From Chrysomallon squamiferum (Eukaryota; Mollusca; Gastropoda; Neomphalida; Peltospiridae), in assembly GCA_012295275.1 (NCBI GenBank), contig CM022670.1, positions 32,699,938-32,763,937 on the forward strand: 64,000 nt of DNA. Direction: 5' to 3'. The position numbers were made by a program, and so were the translations under genes. Below are positions 35,048-49,481 of the stretch, one piece after another. Position 1 is the stretch's first letter. Every line of letters begins with the position of its first letter. Below the pieces are notes generated by a model. It did not search any database. It had not been told where the DNA came from and saw nothing but the letters and a program-made list of their open reading frames with translations.

Positions 35048-38000
35048 CTATTGGTCATTCATATTTCCCTCCTCATACAGCTTGTACACCAACTGCAAAA
35101 GAATTTAAAATAACATTAACTCATGAATAAGTAACTAACATGTTAATTTAGGAGTACTTATGAAACCATTAATTATTATCACTACTTCTGATAACATTAA
35201 TATTAGAACAAAATCTCTCTGAATATAATATTTTAAATTAAAGTTCTGAATTAATAACATTAAAAGAGTCAGCAGTGTTTAATATTATGTTTCAAACATT
35301 ACTAAATTAAGGAAAACAGAACATTAATAAGCTTCAGAGTAAAGTAAGTAAATAAGTACATACACTTTTAAATTTCACAGAAAGACTCTCTATGAACTGT
35401 TCTGGGTTTTTGCCCTGAGGTACAAGAGTAGCCAGTGGACGACCTGGTCTTTCTCGTTGATACTGGTCTTCCAGTCCTTTGGGAATGTAGTCAGTGTCAA
35501 TTTCAACCTTTAATTTAAAATAACATATATGGTAATTTTTATCATACAGCTTAATCTTATATATATATTACAATTTTATTTTATTTTATTTGTTTGTTTG
35601 TTTGTTTGTTTTTGTTTTGTTTTTTGTTAGGAGTGAATCCACACAGTTATATTCTTATTTTACCCACATATATTTAAAATAATTATTACAATGTTTATAT
35701 TTAAAGAAACATCAGTGAATCTATTTTCATCTAAAATTCACTAACCTGAGAGGTGTTGAACTCGACCATGTTTAGCTATAAGACACATTTTAAAAAGGTA
35801 GTTACAATAATGATGATATCTCAACCCTTATCTACAAATTCTGGACCTACCCTGGTATGTACAGATGAAATGTTTCACTAAACTTACCAGTTTGTTGGTA
35901 GGCACATCTAAAACCAACTCATCATCTCGTCTGGCATCACAGATTCGTACAAAGATGGAACCTCCTTCAATCAGTTTTATCTAGGAATGAAAATGGCAAG
36001 AAAGATAAAATGCACATTATTTAATAAAAAAATTAATATTCTCTTTTTTACCAAAATATTTCTTAAGAGTGTTAAGAGTACAATCTTCAATAATATGTAA
36101 AATAAATCTACTGAATATATATATATATATTTTTAAGTAAACAAACAAAACAAATAAAAAACATGAGAAAAGTTATTTTAGAATTAATAACAAAAGAAAA
36201 CTTACCTAGAATATGTAATATACAAATCTGAAACTTATCACAATGGGTATATAACATAAAAGAATAATTATAATACAAAAATAAAAAACACAAACGAAAA
36301 TCATGTGTATGTACAACTTCTGCAATTAGAAAAATAATAATGTTTACAGCATTTTCTCTGTCAATTTTCTTTTTGACACTGTCAAAGTAAATTAAAAATT
36401 ATATGACCCTGCTGACTGTTTTAAACATACATAGAGATTTTATATATAAAAATAAATAAATAAATGAAACAACAATGAAACCTGAAATAAAACAAAATAA
36501 AATATAAATTAATATCAAGATGTGTAATAACAGTGAACAAAAATGCAGTTATTATTCTAATACAGTACATATTAAAATTATAACTGACAAGGTTGCTGCG
36601 AATGTTACGTTCCATCCATTCCCGAGTGGGCTCTCTTGCCAGCTGTTTGAGCATCTGTGGGGTTGGAGCTCCTAAAAACAGCGGCAGCTGGAATGTTGTA
36701 GTGTATGCGTAATGATCTTTGAACAGCTGAACTGCAGTCCATGCCTGGAAACAAACAGAATAAGAGATAGGTTTATATATAAGTCAAAGATATATAATTT
36801 TGTAACAGAAGTTATATTAATTTAAATTTTTTTTTTTTTATTATTATTAATATTTTTGAACTCTAACAGATCCTTTATTCTAATCTAATTGCATGTTATA
36901 TAATACACAATTAGATTATTTTACATGCTGTATAAGTTTAAAATTAAACAGTAAATCAATGTAGTTAATGAATTCTATGTCTATGTAAAATAAAAGGTAG
37001 CAAATAGTAATGTTACTATATTTTCATATATTATTATTATAAATGTCAAACATTAATCCCTACAAAGCCTGAGTCCAAGTAATAAAACAAAAAGTAGATC
37101 ATTTAAATATGGTATTTAAAGTTTCTTTTTTAAAACTTTACAATCTATAAATTTTATTTGTTAGTTAAAACAATGTGTGTAGAATATGAGTTTAACCTGT
37201 TCAAGGAGGCCATATTTGTAATTGTCTCTGGAGACTGTGACAAAAACTTCCTGTATGTGGATGATAGCTGTCAGGAAACGATGGTATGATCTTCTTGGAA
37301 AGTGCTTAAAATAAACACCAAATATTAAATGTTTATCAAACATTGTAAACAGAAATGACACATGTTAACAAGAATAATATACATAGACACTGATTATTTT
37401 GTAAAGCATTTAAATAAACATTAAGGATTATTTATTAAAATGTATTTGATATGAAATCATTTAATACTGTGATATCATTACATTCACAGCAGAAAATATA
37501 TTTTTATTTCGTAAAAAAAAATTATTTAATTAAAAAATAATAATAATAATAAAGGCAGAAAAATCATGATCCTTAGGTCTGAAAAAAAAAAGTGTTTTGA
37601 TTAATAACACACTAAAAAATTTGTATATTAAATATATTTAATAAATTCTTGAAAATAAATAAATAAATATTTTTACTTTGAAACCATCTCTCCAGGCTGG
37701 AGAGGTGTTTGTACTTCGAAGATCCAAGTTTTCTGTGAAGACCAGTTTATCATATGTGGCATGTGGTGTGCCCTACAACAACAAAAAGTTATGATTAACT
37801 GATTAATAAAACAAATAACATTACAAGTGTATCCTTTAATATTATGCAGTCACACATTTCTCTTTATTTCTATTTTTTGTAAACTGAAGCTCATCAACTG
37901 AGAATTTACAGTCAATAGTGTTGATGCATTTTAAATTATATTCACCATGATGATTTTCTCTGAAATCCCTAATCTGCTGTGAAAAATTACTGCTAGTAAT

Positions 38001-38280
38001 TAAATATTAGTTGAAAAATTATTTTAAGTATTTAAATTAGCTTACCAAATAGAAAGCTCCAGGCGGGTTGAGACACATGTGAGCATGTGTGAAGTTGGCC
38101 CAAGGCAGATTAACTGCACTGTCAAGAGCTATCTGAAATATTGTAACATGCACGTACATGATTAGTTTGTTTAAAACAAATTATTTTTCTACTTTAATAT
38201 TACCGTAATTTTACAGAATGCTAAAAAAGGAATATACTAATTTAGTACAGTATTTAAGATTACATTATTATTATTATTAT

Positions 38281-38316
<36 letters not shown>

Positions 38317-39799
38317 CATTGTCATCATTATTACCTTGATTCCGTGTTTTGGACTGTACTGACAAATGAAGTTGAGATCTTGTTCTAAAGGTTTCACATT
38401 TGCAGACTTAGTGAGTTGGTTCTGAAATGTAAAACACAAATTACATGAGCATGTAATTCAGTTACATTATTTTTTGTCTTTTAAAATATGATAAAAATTA
38501 TTTTAGGAATTTTATTATCATATTATCCTCCTCATCAACATCAAAATCAGTAGTCATTGAATAACAATTTCCCAAATCATCATCACCATCAATATCATTA
38601 ACATTATCATCATCATAAGATGATCAATATGAATTCTTACCCTTATATACTGCTCTATGTTCTTGTCACTTCGTAAGAAGCTGTCTTTGGCCTGTGTGTT
38701 TTTGGCCACTGTTTCTCTGATGGTTATTGGCTGTCTTCTCATCATGGCATGAAACATCTTACTCTCTCCTTTCATTGGCAGACATTTCATTGAATAGTAG
38801 ATTCGATCAGAATATTTTGGTCGAGGATGCCACAGACCAAGTCGCAGCCAGTCGGCTTGTGGGACTTTGCTGGACTATAAAAATAAACATCAAGCTATTG
38901 ATACGTTTGTTATTTATCACTATTTTTTAAAATTATTATTCTGCTGTACTGCTAAATTCAACATAAAATTAAATATAAACTGTTAAAATTAAATATTGTT
39001 AATTATGTACTTGTTAGACCACTGCTTAATTTTCACTAGGAAACAAAATTACATAACAAAAATCAGCTATACAACATAAATTAAATCTTAGATAATTATC
39101 TTAATTACTGCCGATGCAGTTCAACATTAATTTGTGATTATCACTAAATCACCATTAGAAATCAATTAGAAATGATTTTGAAGCACTGCGTGAATTAAAT
39201 ATTGCTTAATATGTCTACTGTTTAGATTCAATATGAGTTTAATTTACACTACAGAATTTTAATATCAAACCATCAGCTTTTGTAGTTACTGTTTAGTTTC
39301 ATCTTATTATTACAAATATAGCATCAAAACGGATTTTCTCACACTGTATAAAGTATCAAATTGTATCTGCTGCTTAGAATTATATTATAATTAAATACCA
39401 GATCATTAATTTATTTGTCAATTGTTAAGCCTTAATTTGTGAATGAAACTGAAGTCCACTTCAAGCATTTTTTTCAGTAATAAAAATAACATCAAATTAT
39501 TAATTTTTATTTTATGATTAAAACCATATTATTACTAAACAATTTACATTCTATATTAACAGTAATAAATGCATATAAAAATAATTTAGAAATATTTTGA
39601 CAGAACATGTAAAAACAAACCTCAAGTGGTTTTCCATGAGGTCCTTTTGGAACTTTGGTGATTCTGACCAAAACAGAAGCACATGGAACAATCCTGGCAT
39701 TAGCATTTCTTAAACAGTTTTCTGCAAATGGATCAACACCATTTGGTCCCTGACTGTAAACTCTCAGCTGATGAGCTCCAGTGTTTAAAGAAACCTATA

Positions 39800-39866
<67 letters not shown>

Positions 39867-39869
39867 GTA

Positions 39870-39911
<42 letters not shown>

Positions 39912-42900
39912 AATAAATAAATAAATAAAATAAATAAGTAAATAAATAATTATAAAAATAGTAAATTTTAAAAATAAATTAAGAAAATATTAATTCATAA
40001 TACAACCCTCCAAATGTGTATATATATATATATATATATAGTACTTACATTAAGCTTACTGTGGAAATTACCTAACTAATCTGGCTGTTTAAAAAAGCCT
40101 TCACATTTAAATCTTTAAATCAGAATGTTATTTTAGGAAAAAGGGTGTAATAATTATAGCTGTTAATGAGAATCCAGTTAAGACAAACCTGCAATCCATG
40201 TTTGTCTATGGTTGGTTGTCTCTCAGTGCCAACTTCTACAAAAAGGTTGATGGTTGCATAACCAACCACAGTCAGCTGTTTGTAGAAACGATCAATGGTG
40301 TATATCTGAATAAAATGTAAATTCAGTTTGAGCAGGAAGACAGGTTTTTAATGCAAGAACTTGACTCATTTTGAGAAGTAGGACAGATTTTGAATGGTAG
40401 AACATATAATCACTTTGAGCAGTAAGAAAGTTTTTGAAGGTACAACATATCTCAAATAATAAGATGGCTACTGTACAATATACTCACTTTGAGCAGCAAT
40501 GTGGCTGTTGGTGGGACGTTCTGAAGTCGGTATTCTTCTTTATATTCATAGACAGGATTGTAGCAGTCACTGTCCAGCTTAACACTGGTTGAGATGTCTT
40601 TTCCATGGATTTCATATCGACGGTCAAGAATGCGTCCAGCAATCTACATGTAAATTTATAAAATCTGTCATTCATCTAAAGTTAACAACCTAAATCAGGA
40701 AAAAAAATGTAATCCCCCCAAAACCCTTCACCAATAACAATAATGACAAGTAAATGTTTAATATATGATTGATATACTGTTGGGAAATTCTTGTTTTATC
40801 AAATTAGTTTAAAAAACTATACTTAAATAACTTTAGAGAACACTATTTATACTTTGCTTTTCAATTAAAATGTTTTGAAATTTTTAAAAAATAACCTTAG
40901 AAAATGTAACAGAGTCAGGAAGGAATCGACATCCGTCAATGTAAATGTCAAAGCCATCTCCAATCAAAAATGGTTCCTTTGGTGGCACTCGCCGTTCATA
41001 TGGTAACCAGGAGAACTGAAAAATAAAAATCACAGTGACATTTCTTTATTACCCAGATTTGCTGAATAAATGTAAATGTTTATTTAGAAACTGTCTGCAC
41101 AGGTCTAGAATTTCAATAATAAAACATTTTCAGAAAGAGTATAGTGTCTATTCTATCAATTTGTTTATATCACAAGAATTAGACATCATGTACTCTGACT
41201 TTTAAACAAGATTTGTAAGTATTAATTAATGCCTTACTTCTGGTAGGTTATCTTCAGGGTCATCTGACAGTTCACTTGGTGTTAGTGATCCTGGTCTTGG
41301 TGTCCCATGGAATATGTGTATCCTCACAGTTCCTTTGCCATAACGCTTGTAGTCACGCATGGCCAAATCTTCCAGTGGAAGTCTTGTCACCTCAGGTACA
41401 GGTGGAGCGTACAGTTTCAGTGTGTGTGTCCCTGTGTTTATTCTCATGTGTGAAATATCAAACTCTCTGCGTTCTCTCATTGTTAAATCTGAAATTGTAT
41501 TAAAATGAAATATTAGTGACATGTAAATATTTGTATGTGTGTTTGATTCATACATGTTTCTATATATACATGTCTGTGTATACACTTATGAATGTTTTGC
41601 ATGAATGTGTATTTTGTGTTTGTGTGGGTAAAATATGTATGCATGTGTTTGTATGTACATATATTTACTGAATACAAACAAAAATAAAATATAACTGAAA
41701 GAATGCATAACAAAATTACAGAATGAAAACAGAAACAGATCTATTGTAGAAAATGCTTACAAAAATACACTTGAACAGATATTAATAATCTAAAAGCAAC
41801 AGATAAGTTACTTTTAAAACCATTTTCTTGGAAGCTGACATTTTTGGCAGCTGAATTGAATCCCTTTAGGCCAATCTCTGTTCTGATATATAGAAAAATG
41901 GGAACTGTTCATGTTATTTCAAATACAACTTAGACTAAAACAGTATTTTTGCTATACCTTGTTTAGTAGACAGAACTAAAGGAATTGCAGTCCAAGCTGC
42001 CAAAGCTTCTTCATCATAAAGAGAGGCTTCTTGAGACGTGGGTTCCAAAAACAAATCATCTGAAATCTGACTCCGAAGCCTCTTTCTGAGGTAGAAGCGA
42101 ACAATAAGAATCATATCACCCTGGAATGCAACATCTTGAAATGTTGCCTCTTGCTGGCCAAAAACATGGTAGCCATATTTAAAATTGGATCTTACAGCAG
42201 TGGTGCTACAAGTAACAGGACTTGTAGATGACTGTACAATCTAGATTTTGAAAAATAAAAAAAGATTTAATTTAAAAAAATAATGATTCAGTTGCAGTCA
42301 TTAACATAAATAAGTGTACCATTTCTACATACTGTAATGTAGAATTCCATGGTTTTTTTTTAAACAAATAATTTATAACTGAAATGCATTTTTCACTTGA
42401 TAATAAATATTAATTAGTAAATTATATGTAACTAAATAATTTTAAAATACTGAATTCTTTCTTTTTAACTTGTTAATATTTCAGGCATTAATGCCTATAA
42501 AAACATTAATGATTGTCTTACATTTAATGAAACTTTAGTACTTATTTATATTTTCTGAAATGTTTAAAATATGTTTAAGATTAAAAAAAAAATATATATA
42601 TGAACAAAAATTTCATGGGAAGATCAATCAGTCTCAAATTTTAAATAATATAAATTTCTGTGATAAAACTTGAATCATTTCTTACCTTCCCATTTGATTT
42701 ATAATAAGCAGTTAATCTAACTTTCCCCTCCCCAGCCTCAGCATGTTTGACACGATCAACTTGAAACCCCATTGTCGTGTCCAATGAGGAGTTCGATGTC
42801 CTTATAGGTGGCAATATCTCTTGGCGGCTGCTGTAAAATAAAATAAATTTTTATTAACACAACTGAACTTTTAACAACAGTACATTTTGCAAAATAAAAT

Positions 42901-45900
42901 TTGGTGTCAAATCTTTACTAATGATAAAGTATGAAAATGAAAATAATATGTTCTTGAGGATGTATGGAAACTGATATTTTTCTCTTTATCATGATATCAT
43001 TCTATAGAAAACAAAAATATTAAAAATTGCAAATAGACTGACAAGGCTGCAGTGATATACTCAGTTTGTTTGGTGTGTTTTTTTTCAAAGTTTCTTTAGA
43101 TAAAATATTATCATGATAGAACTGAAAAGTAACAACAAAAAGCTAGAGAAATAACAAAAATAAAATAAATTATAAAATCCTTACACAAACAAAAACAAAA
43201 GAAAACACAAGCAGTATTTTAACAGTAAAGATTAATTGTTTTTTAAAAATGTTTTGGACTGTGCTTTATTATCAGTTAATTATTTTTAATGTATTCTTGC
43301 AGTAAAGCATATAAGTATTAAAAATATGTATGTTTCCATATGTAAAAAGAAAATATTATCTATTTGTGAAACAATTATTTTATATTTTTCCTAATTCTCA
43401 TTTAGATTTAACAGATATAAATAAATAATGAAGAACAGAATAATAATAGTAATAATAGTAAATTAAAAGTTCAGTGTTCATATATAAAATATATTTTAGC
43501 TAATAGCTACTTGTAGGTATTCCATTATTGTGAATATAAGTAAATTAATTATATATCACAAGCCATAAGTTGAGCATTGGCAATGGAAAATATTTGGAAA
43601 TGTAAAATTGTGTATTAAAGTGCAAAATTGATTTTAAAAATACCATGGTATACAATTGTTTTGCTTTGATCATAATTCTAGGATTCAATCAGATTTTTTT
43701 TTTCATATTAAAAAAATTATTAAATATAACAAGTGATTCAGTATAAGTGCAGATAAAACACAGTTTCAAATTACAGATATAGTGTAATTCTAAACTACAT
43801 TAGCATGTGAGGTGTGATTTTGTGTGGATGATTCAAAGTTTGCCAGTTAAGTTTTGCTCAGTGACTGTTTATTCATAAGCAAAATGTGTTTTAGGTGTTA
43901 AATATATATATTATATATATATATATATATTTATAGGCTTAGCAAAATGTGTAAAGAAAATAAAAAATAAAATATACAACCTATTGATGCTAAATGAGTT
44001 ATCCAAAGATAGTCTTGAATAAATTAATAAAATTAAAACTTAATAAAATTGTTATTCTACATTATATTTGTGAAAAACAAGTGAAAAAATAAAACAATTT
44101 ATTCATATTAACTACTGGTTTCTACTTTTGAAAGAAATAAAATAACAAAAATCGATTTTCTATTCTGTAATAAAAATTTCTTTTAACTTCATGAGTAAAA
44201 TAGCAGTGAGATTTTATATTAATAAACGAGCTGATTAAATGATATAAATAATAATATCTATTTTGTCATACAAAAAATAAATTAATTAAAGCACTGAATA
44301 AAACTATTATTAATAATATTTGAACAAAAATATTGCCCTCAGAAAAACCATAAATATTAAACAATATATTATAACTTAATTTCTTATTATTTATTTTTTA
44401 TTTATTTTTAGAACAAAATAATTGTAAACATTCTTTATAAAATTCACCACCTTTTTTTTCTTTTTTTTTTAAAACTGATTTTTTTATTTTCCATATTAAA
44501 CGAATTATTTTAAATAGAAAATGCCCCAATAATAGTTTATAAAATTAAACTCATAACAACTACGGTATGAATAGTGTATCCTACCTTCTCTGTGGAGGGC
44601 AATATTCTGGGGTGGCAGGGGGAGTTACAGAGGGTGGTGGTGGTGGAGGAGGAATTTGGGCAGGGGTGACAGGGTGCTGATGCAGAACTATTCCTCCCTG
44701 GAATTAAAGAAAGTTACACAGACTTTAGAAATTAGTACCAGAATATTAAACAGATTTTAGTGGATATTTTAGCAACTTTTTCTGTAAGTTTAATTTTTAT
44801 ATCTTTAGTTATTGGGACAGAGAAATTATACATAAGAAAAATGCAGAATTAATTACAAAGCCATTAAGTGTACTAGCAATTTTATGTTAACAGTATTAAT
44901 CATAGATAATTAAGAATAAGATGTGATCTAAATGTGTTTGTGATCAATCTAAAAGCATTATATATATTAATTTCTGCACTGGCAGCAGTGGTGGAAATGG
45001 GAGGCTTTGCAAGGGAATGCATTCCTCTACTTTTTAATTTCCAGTTTATGTCTAATTTCTGTACTAGAATGAAGTTAGAGATGTTTATTTGTTATTCTTT
45101 TTCAATAAATTTATGAATATTATGAAATGATATTTTATTTTAGCAAAATATATATTAGTAATACACATCATTATTTGACTTAGTTGCTCACACAATATGT
45201 AGGTAATTATCATACCCAAATCACATTACAAAAACTTTCTACTAGAGGGGCTTAAATCATCTACTCCTCCCTTCTTCCCAACCTCAGTCTAACAGAACTA
45301 GGTGTATCCCTAGTTCCTAAAAGCCATTTCCATCACTGGCCAGAAGCCTACTTGGTAGTTTGTTTGCCATACAAACCTGTGGTGCCAAGTTATACAAGTC
45401 TCTGTTGGTTGCAGCGATGGTTGCCTGAGACTGGGCTGGAGCGTCACGCATGTGTACAATTCTATAGTACAACTCACTGTCAGCATACTGGAAAGTAAAC
45501 ATGAAATCTTTCTCTGTGGTTGTTAAGAATATTTTTTATTACAGATCTTTATTTTAATTTTATTTGTTTGTTTGTTAGACTGTGTATGTGTTTGTTTATT
45601 ATTATTATTATATATTTATTTATTCATTTATTTATTTTTATTATCAACCATCTGATTCTTATTTCACTCATGAAATCTGATATTCACATTAATACAATAT
45701 TTTATTATTATTAATTTAATTTATTTATTTATTTTTCATTTTAAAGTAATTAAAAAAAAAAAAAAAAAATTATTTTAGTAGTAATTTTTGTATTTTCTTT
45801 ATTTATATATATATTTTTTATTATTATTACCAGCATTTCTTTTAAGGTATTATTAAATAAACTAATATAAATTTTTGTTGTCTTTTCACTCATAGTTAAT

Positions 45901-48900
45901 GTCTTAAATCTTCAGGTGTTATTTACAAATAAATGAAAAAACATATCTGTATGAAAATTAATGTTTTAATTTCAATTGTAAGTTTTCTTTTTTGTATGTG
46001 ACATTAAAACAAACAATATAAAAAGAACAATAAAATGCATTATATTTAATTTTGTTACTATTATGAAAACAAATGATAATAATTAAAAAAAATTAATAAT
46101 AATCATTTTATAATTGATACATAAATTTCAAGTTTAAGATTTCACTATTCTCAGATACTTTAAACCAAAATTTTAAACATATTCTTTTGTTTACCTCTTT
46201 TATTTTTATGATCAACAATAAAAATATTAACTTACTTGTGCAACAGTGTTGAGTTCACCAAAGCTGATGAATGGTTTGATCGGAACATTGCGGAAAGGAA
46301 TCTTATATCGTCCTGCAAGGAGTCTGTCTCCACTGTCAAACAGTGGTATCTTTGTCCATGCTCTTGTTATAAGTCTCTGGGTGTCATGTTCAGAAGCTGG
46401 CCCTCCCTGTACTTGTAGTTCCACCACAATACCCAGATCTGGCTGGGCTGGACATCTAGAGTTTTAATAATAATTATTTTGTAGTCACGATCTCTTTGGT
46501 TTTGTATTAGAAAGCTCTATGTTTGGGTTTCTGAAGTTAATTCAATGGTAAAAAATTATTAAATTAAAAACATTTCTGAAAAATTTAAATTAAATTGAAT
46601 AGATTGAAAGAAAGAAATAAACATGCAAAACTTTATAAAACAGAACAGAATAGAACAGAATAAAATAAAAAATATTATTAAAAAACAAATAATAAATACA
46701 TAAAACAATATTAAAAATAAAATTGTAATTATCTAAATAGGTTTTACTAACGATGGTACAGGCTGGCGGGCTCCAATCACTGCATTACAGATACTGTGGT
46801 AAACATTCTGTCTGGTCGATGGCTCTGTGTACACCATGGGAAGGTACGTGGGTTCTCCCATTTTTGCAGAGTTGCTGTGAAGTCCAACGATGAGTCGTAT
46901 GGCTGTTATCCTTGGATCCAGATTGAGGACAAAGTCATAGAAGATGACAAAACCAGTACTGATAAAAAATATAATTAAAAACACATACATGCAGATATTA
47001 TACTCAGAGATTAAACTGTTTTGACCACTCTCTTGAATTTTTTTTTAGATTTTACTAAGAGCTTTGTAAAAATTATATTTAGTTTTTTTTTTGGGGGGGG
47101 TCACAGAAACCTCAACCAGGTTTGTTTGCCAGTCAGTAATTTGTAGAGATAATTCAGGTTATTTTCATGCAGTATTTTTTTAAAGTAATGATTTGCCAGT
47201 TTCTAACCATTGATTTTACAATAGTTGTCAGACCACATTATTTTGAACAATTTTCAGTCTAGAGCACTGAAATTCAGTATAGTTAAAGCAGGTATGAAAA
47301 ATAAAACAACACAGATAAAATCTATAAAGCTTTATTAAAGTATCAGTGATATACATTGTAATATAACAGAATCTGAGAATGCTAAAACATTCATGTACAA
47401 TTGTAATATTTAAAGTTTATATAAACATGTACACATGAATAAACATAACAAAATTGCTTGAGTAGATTAAATCAGAAAAATACAAACTGTTAAAAAATGA
47501 GACAACATTAAATAACTAACAGTATTAATTCAAATTAAAGTAAAATGAATAACAATAATAATAGAAACTTAACAAAACAAAAAAAAACAATAAGAAAAAG
47601 TAGAAATATAACAAAATAATTTTCTTTAATATTTTAAAAATATTTTGAAAAAAATAAATAAAATAAAGATGCCAGAATTAAAGCCTTTAGAGTAGATGAA
47701 AATTAATCATGAATTTAATATATCAAATGGATTTTAAGATATAAAATAAAGAAAAAAATACAATGAAAACATCAGAAACTTTCATAAAAACTTCCATGTC
47801 ATATATTATTATATAGTAGTTTTAAAAAACAGTTGAAAAAAAAAATAATGAGACAGAAAAATTAAATAAAAAGAAAAGGAAAAAAATATGTATTTTTAAG
47901 TTAACAAAAAATTAAAACCAATTTCTAAAATAAATAATTAGGTTTATAGCAAATTATTCTAAAAATTAATACATTTAAATATATATTTGAAATAGATTCA
48001 TTTGCTTAATTTCCATAACAAATAACGTTTTAAAATACTACACAAAGTTAATAATAAATAATTAGTTTAATCTATGTTCTAAATTAATATAATGAATACA
48101 TATTTTAATATTAGATCATATTAATAAAGAATGTGTGTTAATATAAATTTATAATTTTGCTAATTATACCATTTTTTATTCTAGCTTTCAAAAGTAATAA
48201 AACTTGAAATAACAATAATTTTTTATAATATTTATATTAAACAGGGTTCAAAATTATTGATCAAAATTTTCGAATATTTATTTACTTATTTACTATATAA
48301 GTAAATAAATCCTATTATGAATAAAATATTTTCTTAAAAGAACTTTTGCTTTACTTGATGTTGTGATACATACAGGAAACAAGAAACCAACTTATTTTTT
48401 TTAAAATATGTGTTTTTAAGAAAAACTGGAAATGTCCAAGGAACTTGCCAAATTGTGAAAATTAATCTGTGAATTATAAATGACATTATTTTGTGTCTTG
48501 TAAATTTGTTCGCCAGTCAAGTCGCCTGTATGTTCCTGAATCAATGTTCGAATATGACCTTATTGGCTGCATGGGAGGCAGCATAGAACTGAAAAATATA
48601 AATTTAATTTATGCTACAATACTTCTTGAAAAAAAAAAAAAATTAATAACATTAAGCATATCTATTTTTTTAATTTTTTTTTTTTATTATAATTAATATT
48701 CTTTCATTTGTAAATGTTATTCTTTTAGAAGTAATAATCATTATTTTATTTTAATTTTAATTTTTTTTTTTTTTGCTTGTGATAATAAAGGGAAAAAGGG
48801 AACAAAAACAAGCTTGATGTTATCCAAAAAAGCAAAAATATTCTAAAGGATAAAAAAATAATAATGTTGCAAATATAAACATATGCAAAGCCAAATACAA

Positions 48901-49426
48901 CCAAAAAAACAAAAAACACCAAAACAAAACTACCAAAAAACCTCCCAAAAAAACAACAACTATAATAACAACAAAAACAGCAATAATAATAAATAAAAAT
49001 AAATAAAAGAAGAAACAAACTATCAAAAAAAAGTAAATGTTAATAATGAAGTTATTGAAAATCATTAAGCACAGCATAAGGAAAGAAAGTAAGATAAAAA
49101 TTATAAAAATGAAGTTATTGATATAACAGATTTTATGCAAATGTTTTGAATATGTGCATTTGTATGTGTTAGGGTGTGCTCATATTGTGTATGTATGTGT
49201 GTGTCTGCCTGTTTGTGTGATTGGTTTCCCAGACTGTCATAAGGCTGATCACCAGTCAAAGCCCCTGGTAGTCAACAAATCTATATTGCTGTATTCATTG
49301 ATTGACTGAAGTGGATAGGAGCTGAAAATTCAAAAATAATGACAGTGCAATAATAACAAAGACTATTTTTGACATTAAACCATGACCCTGACCTGTCCCA
49401 GAGTGAAAACTGCAAAACAAAAACAA

Positions 49427-49481
<55 letters not shown>

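Noticed and set aside
39728-39910. Plus-strand polyasparagine ORF
   Set aside because: It is an antisense exon piece followed by the (AAT)n microsatellite.
48746-49140. Minus-strand ORFs of 90 and 106 codons rich in Phe, Leu and Val
   Set aside because: They overlap each other in different frames and are translations of A-rich, AAAC/AATA-like simple sequence.
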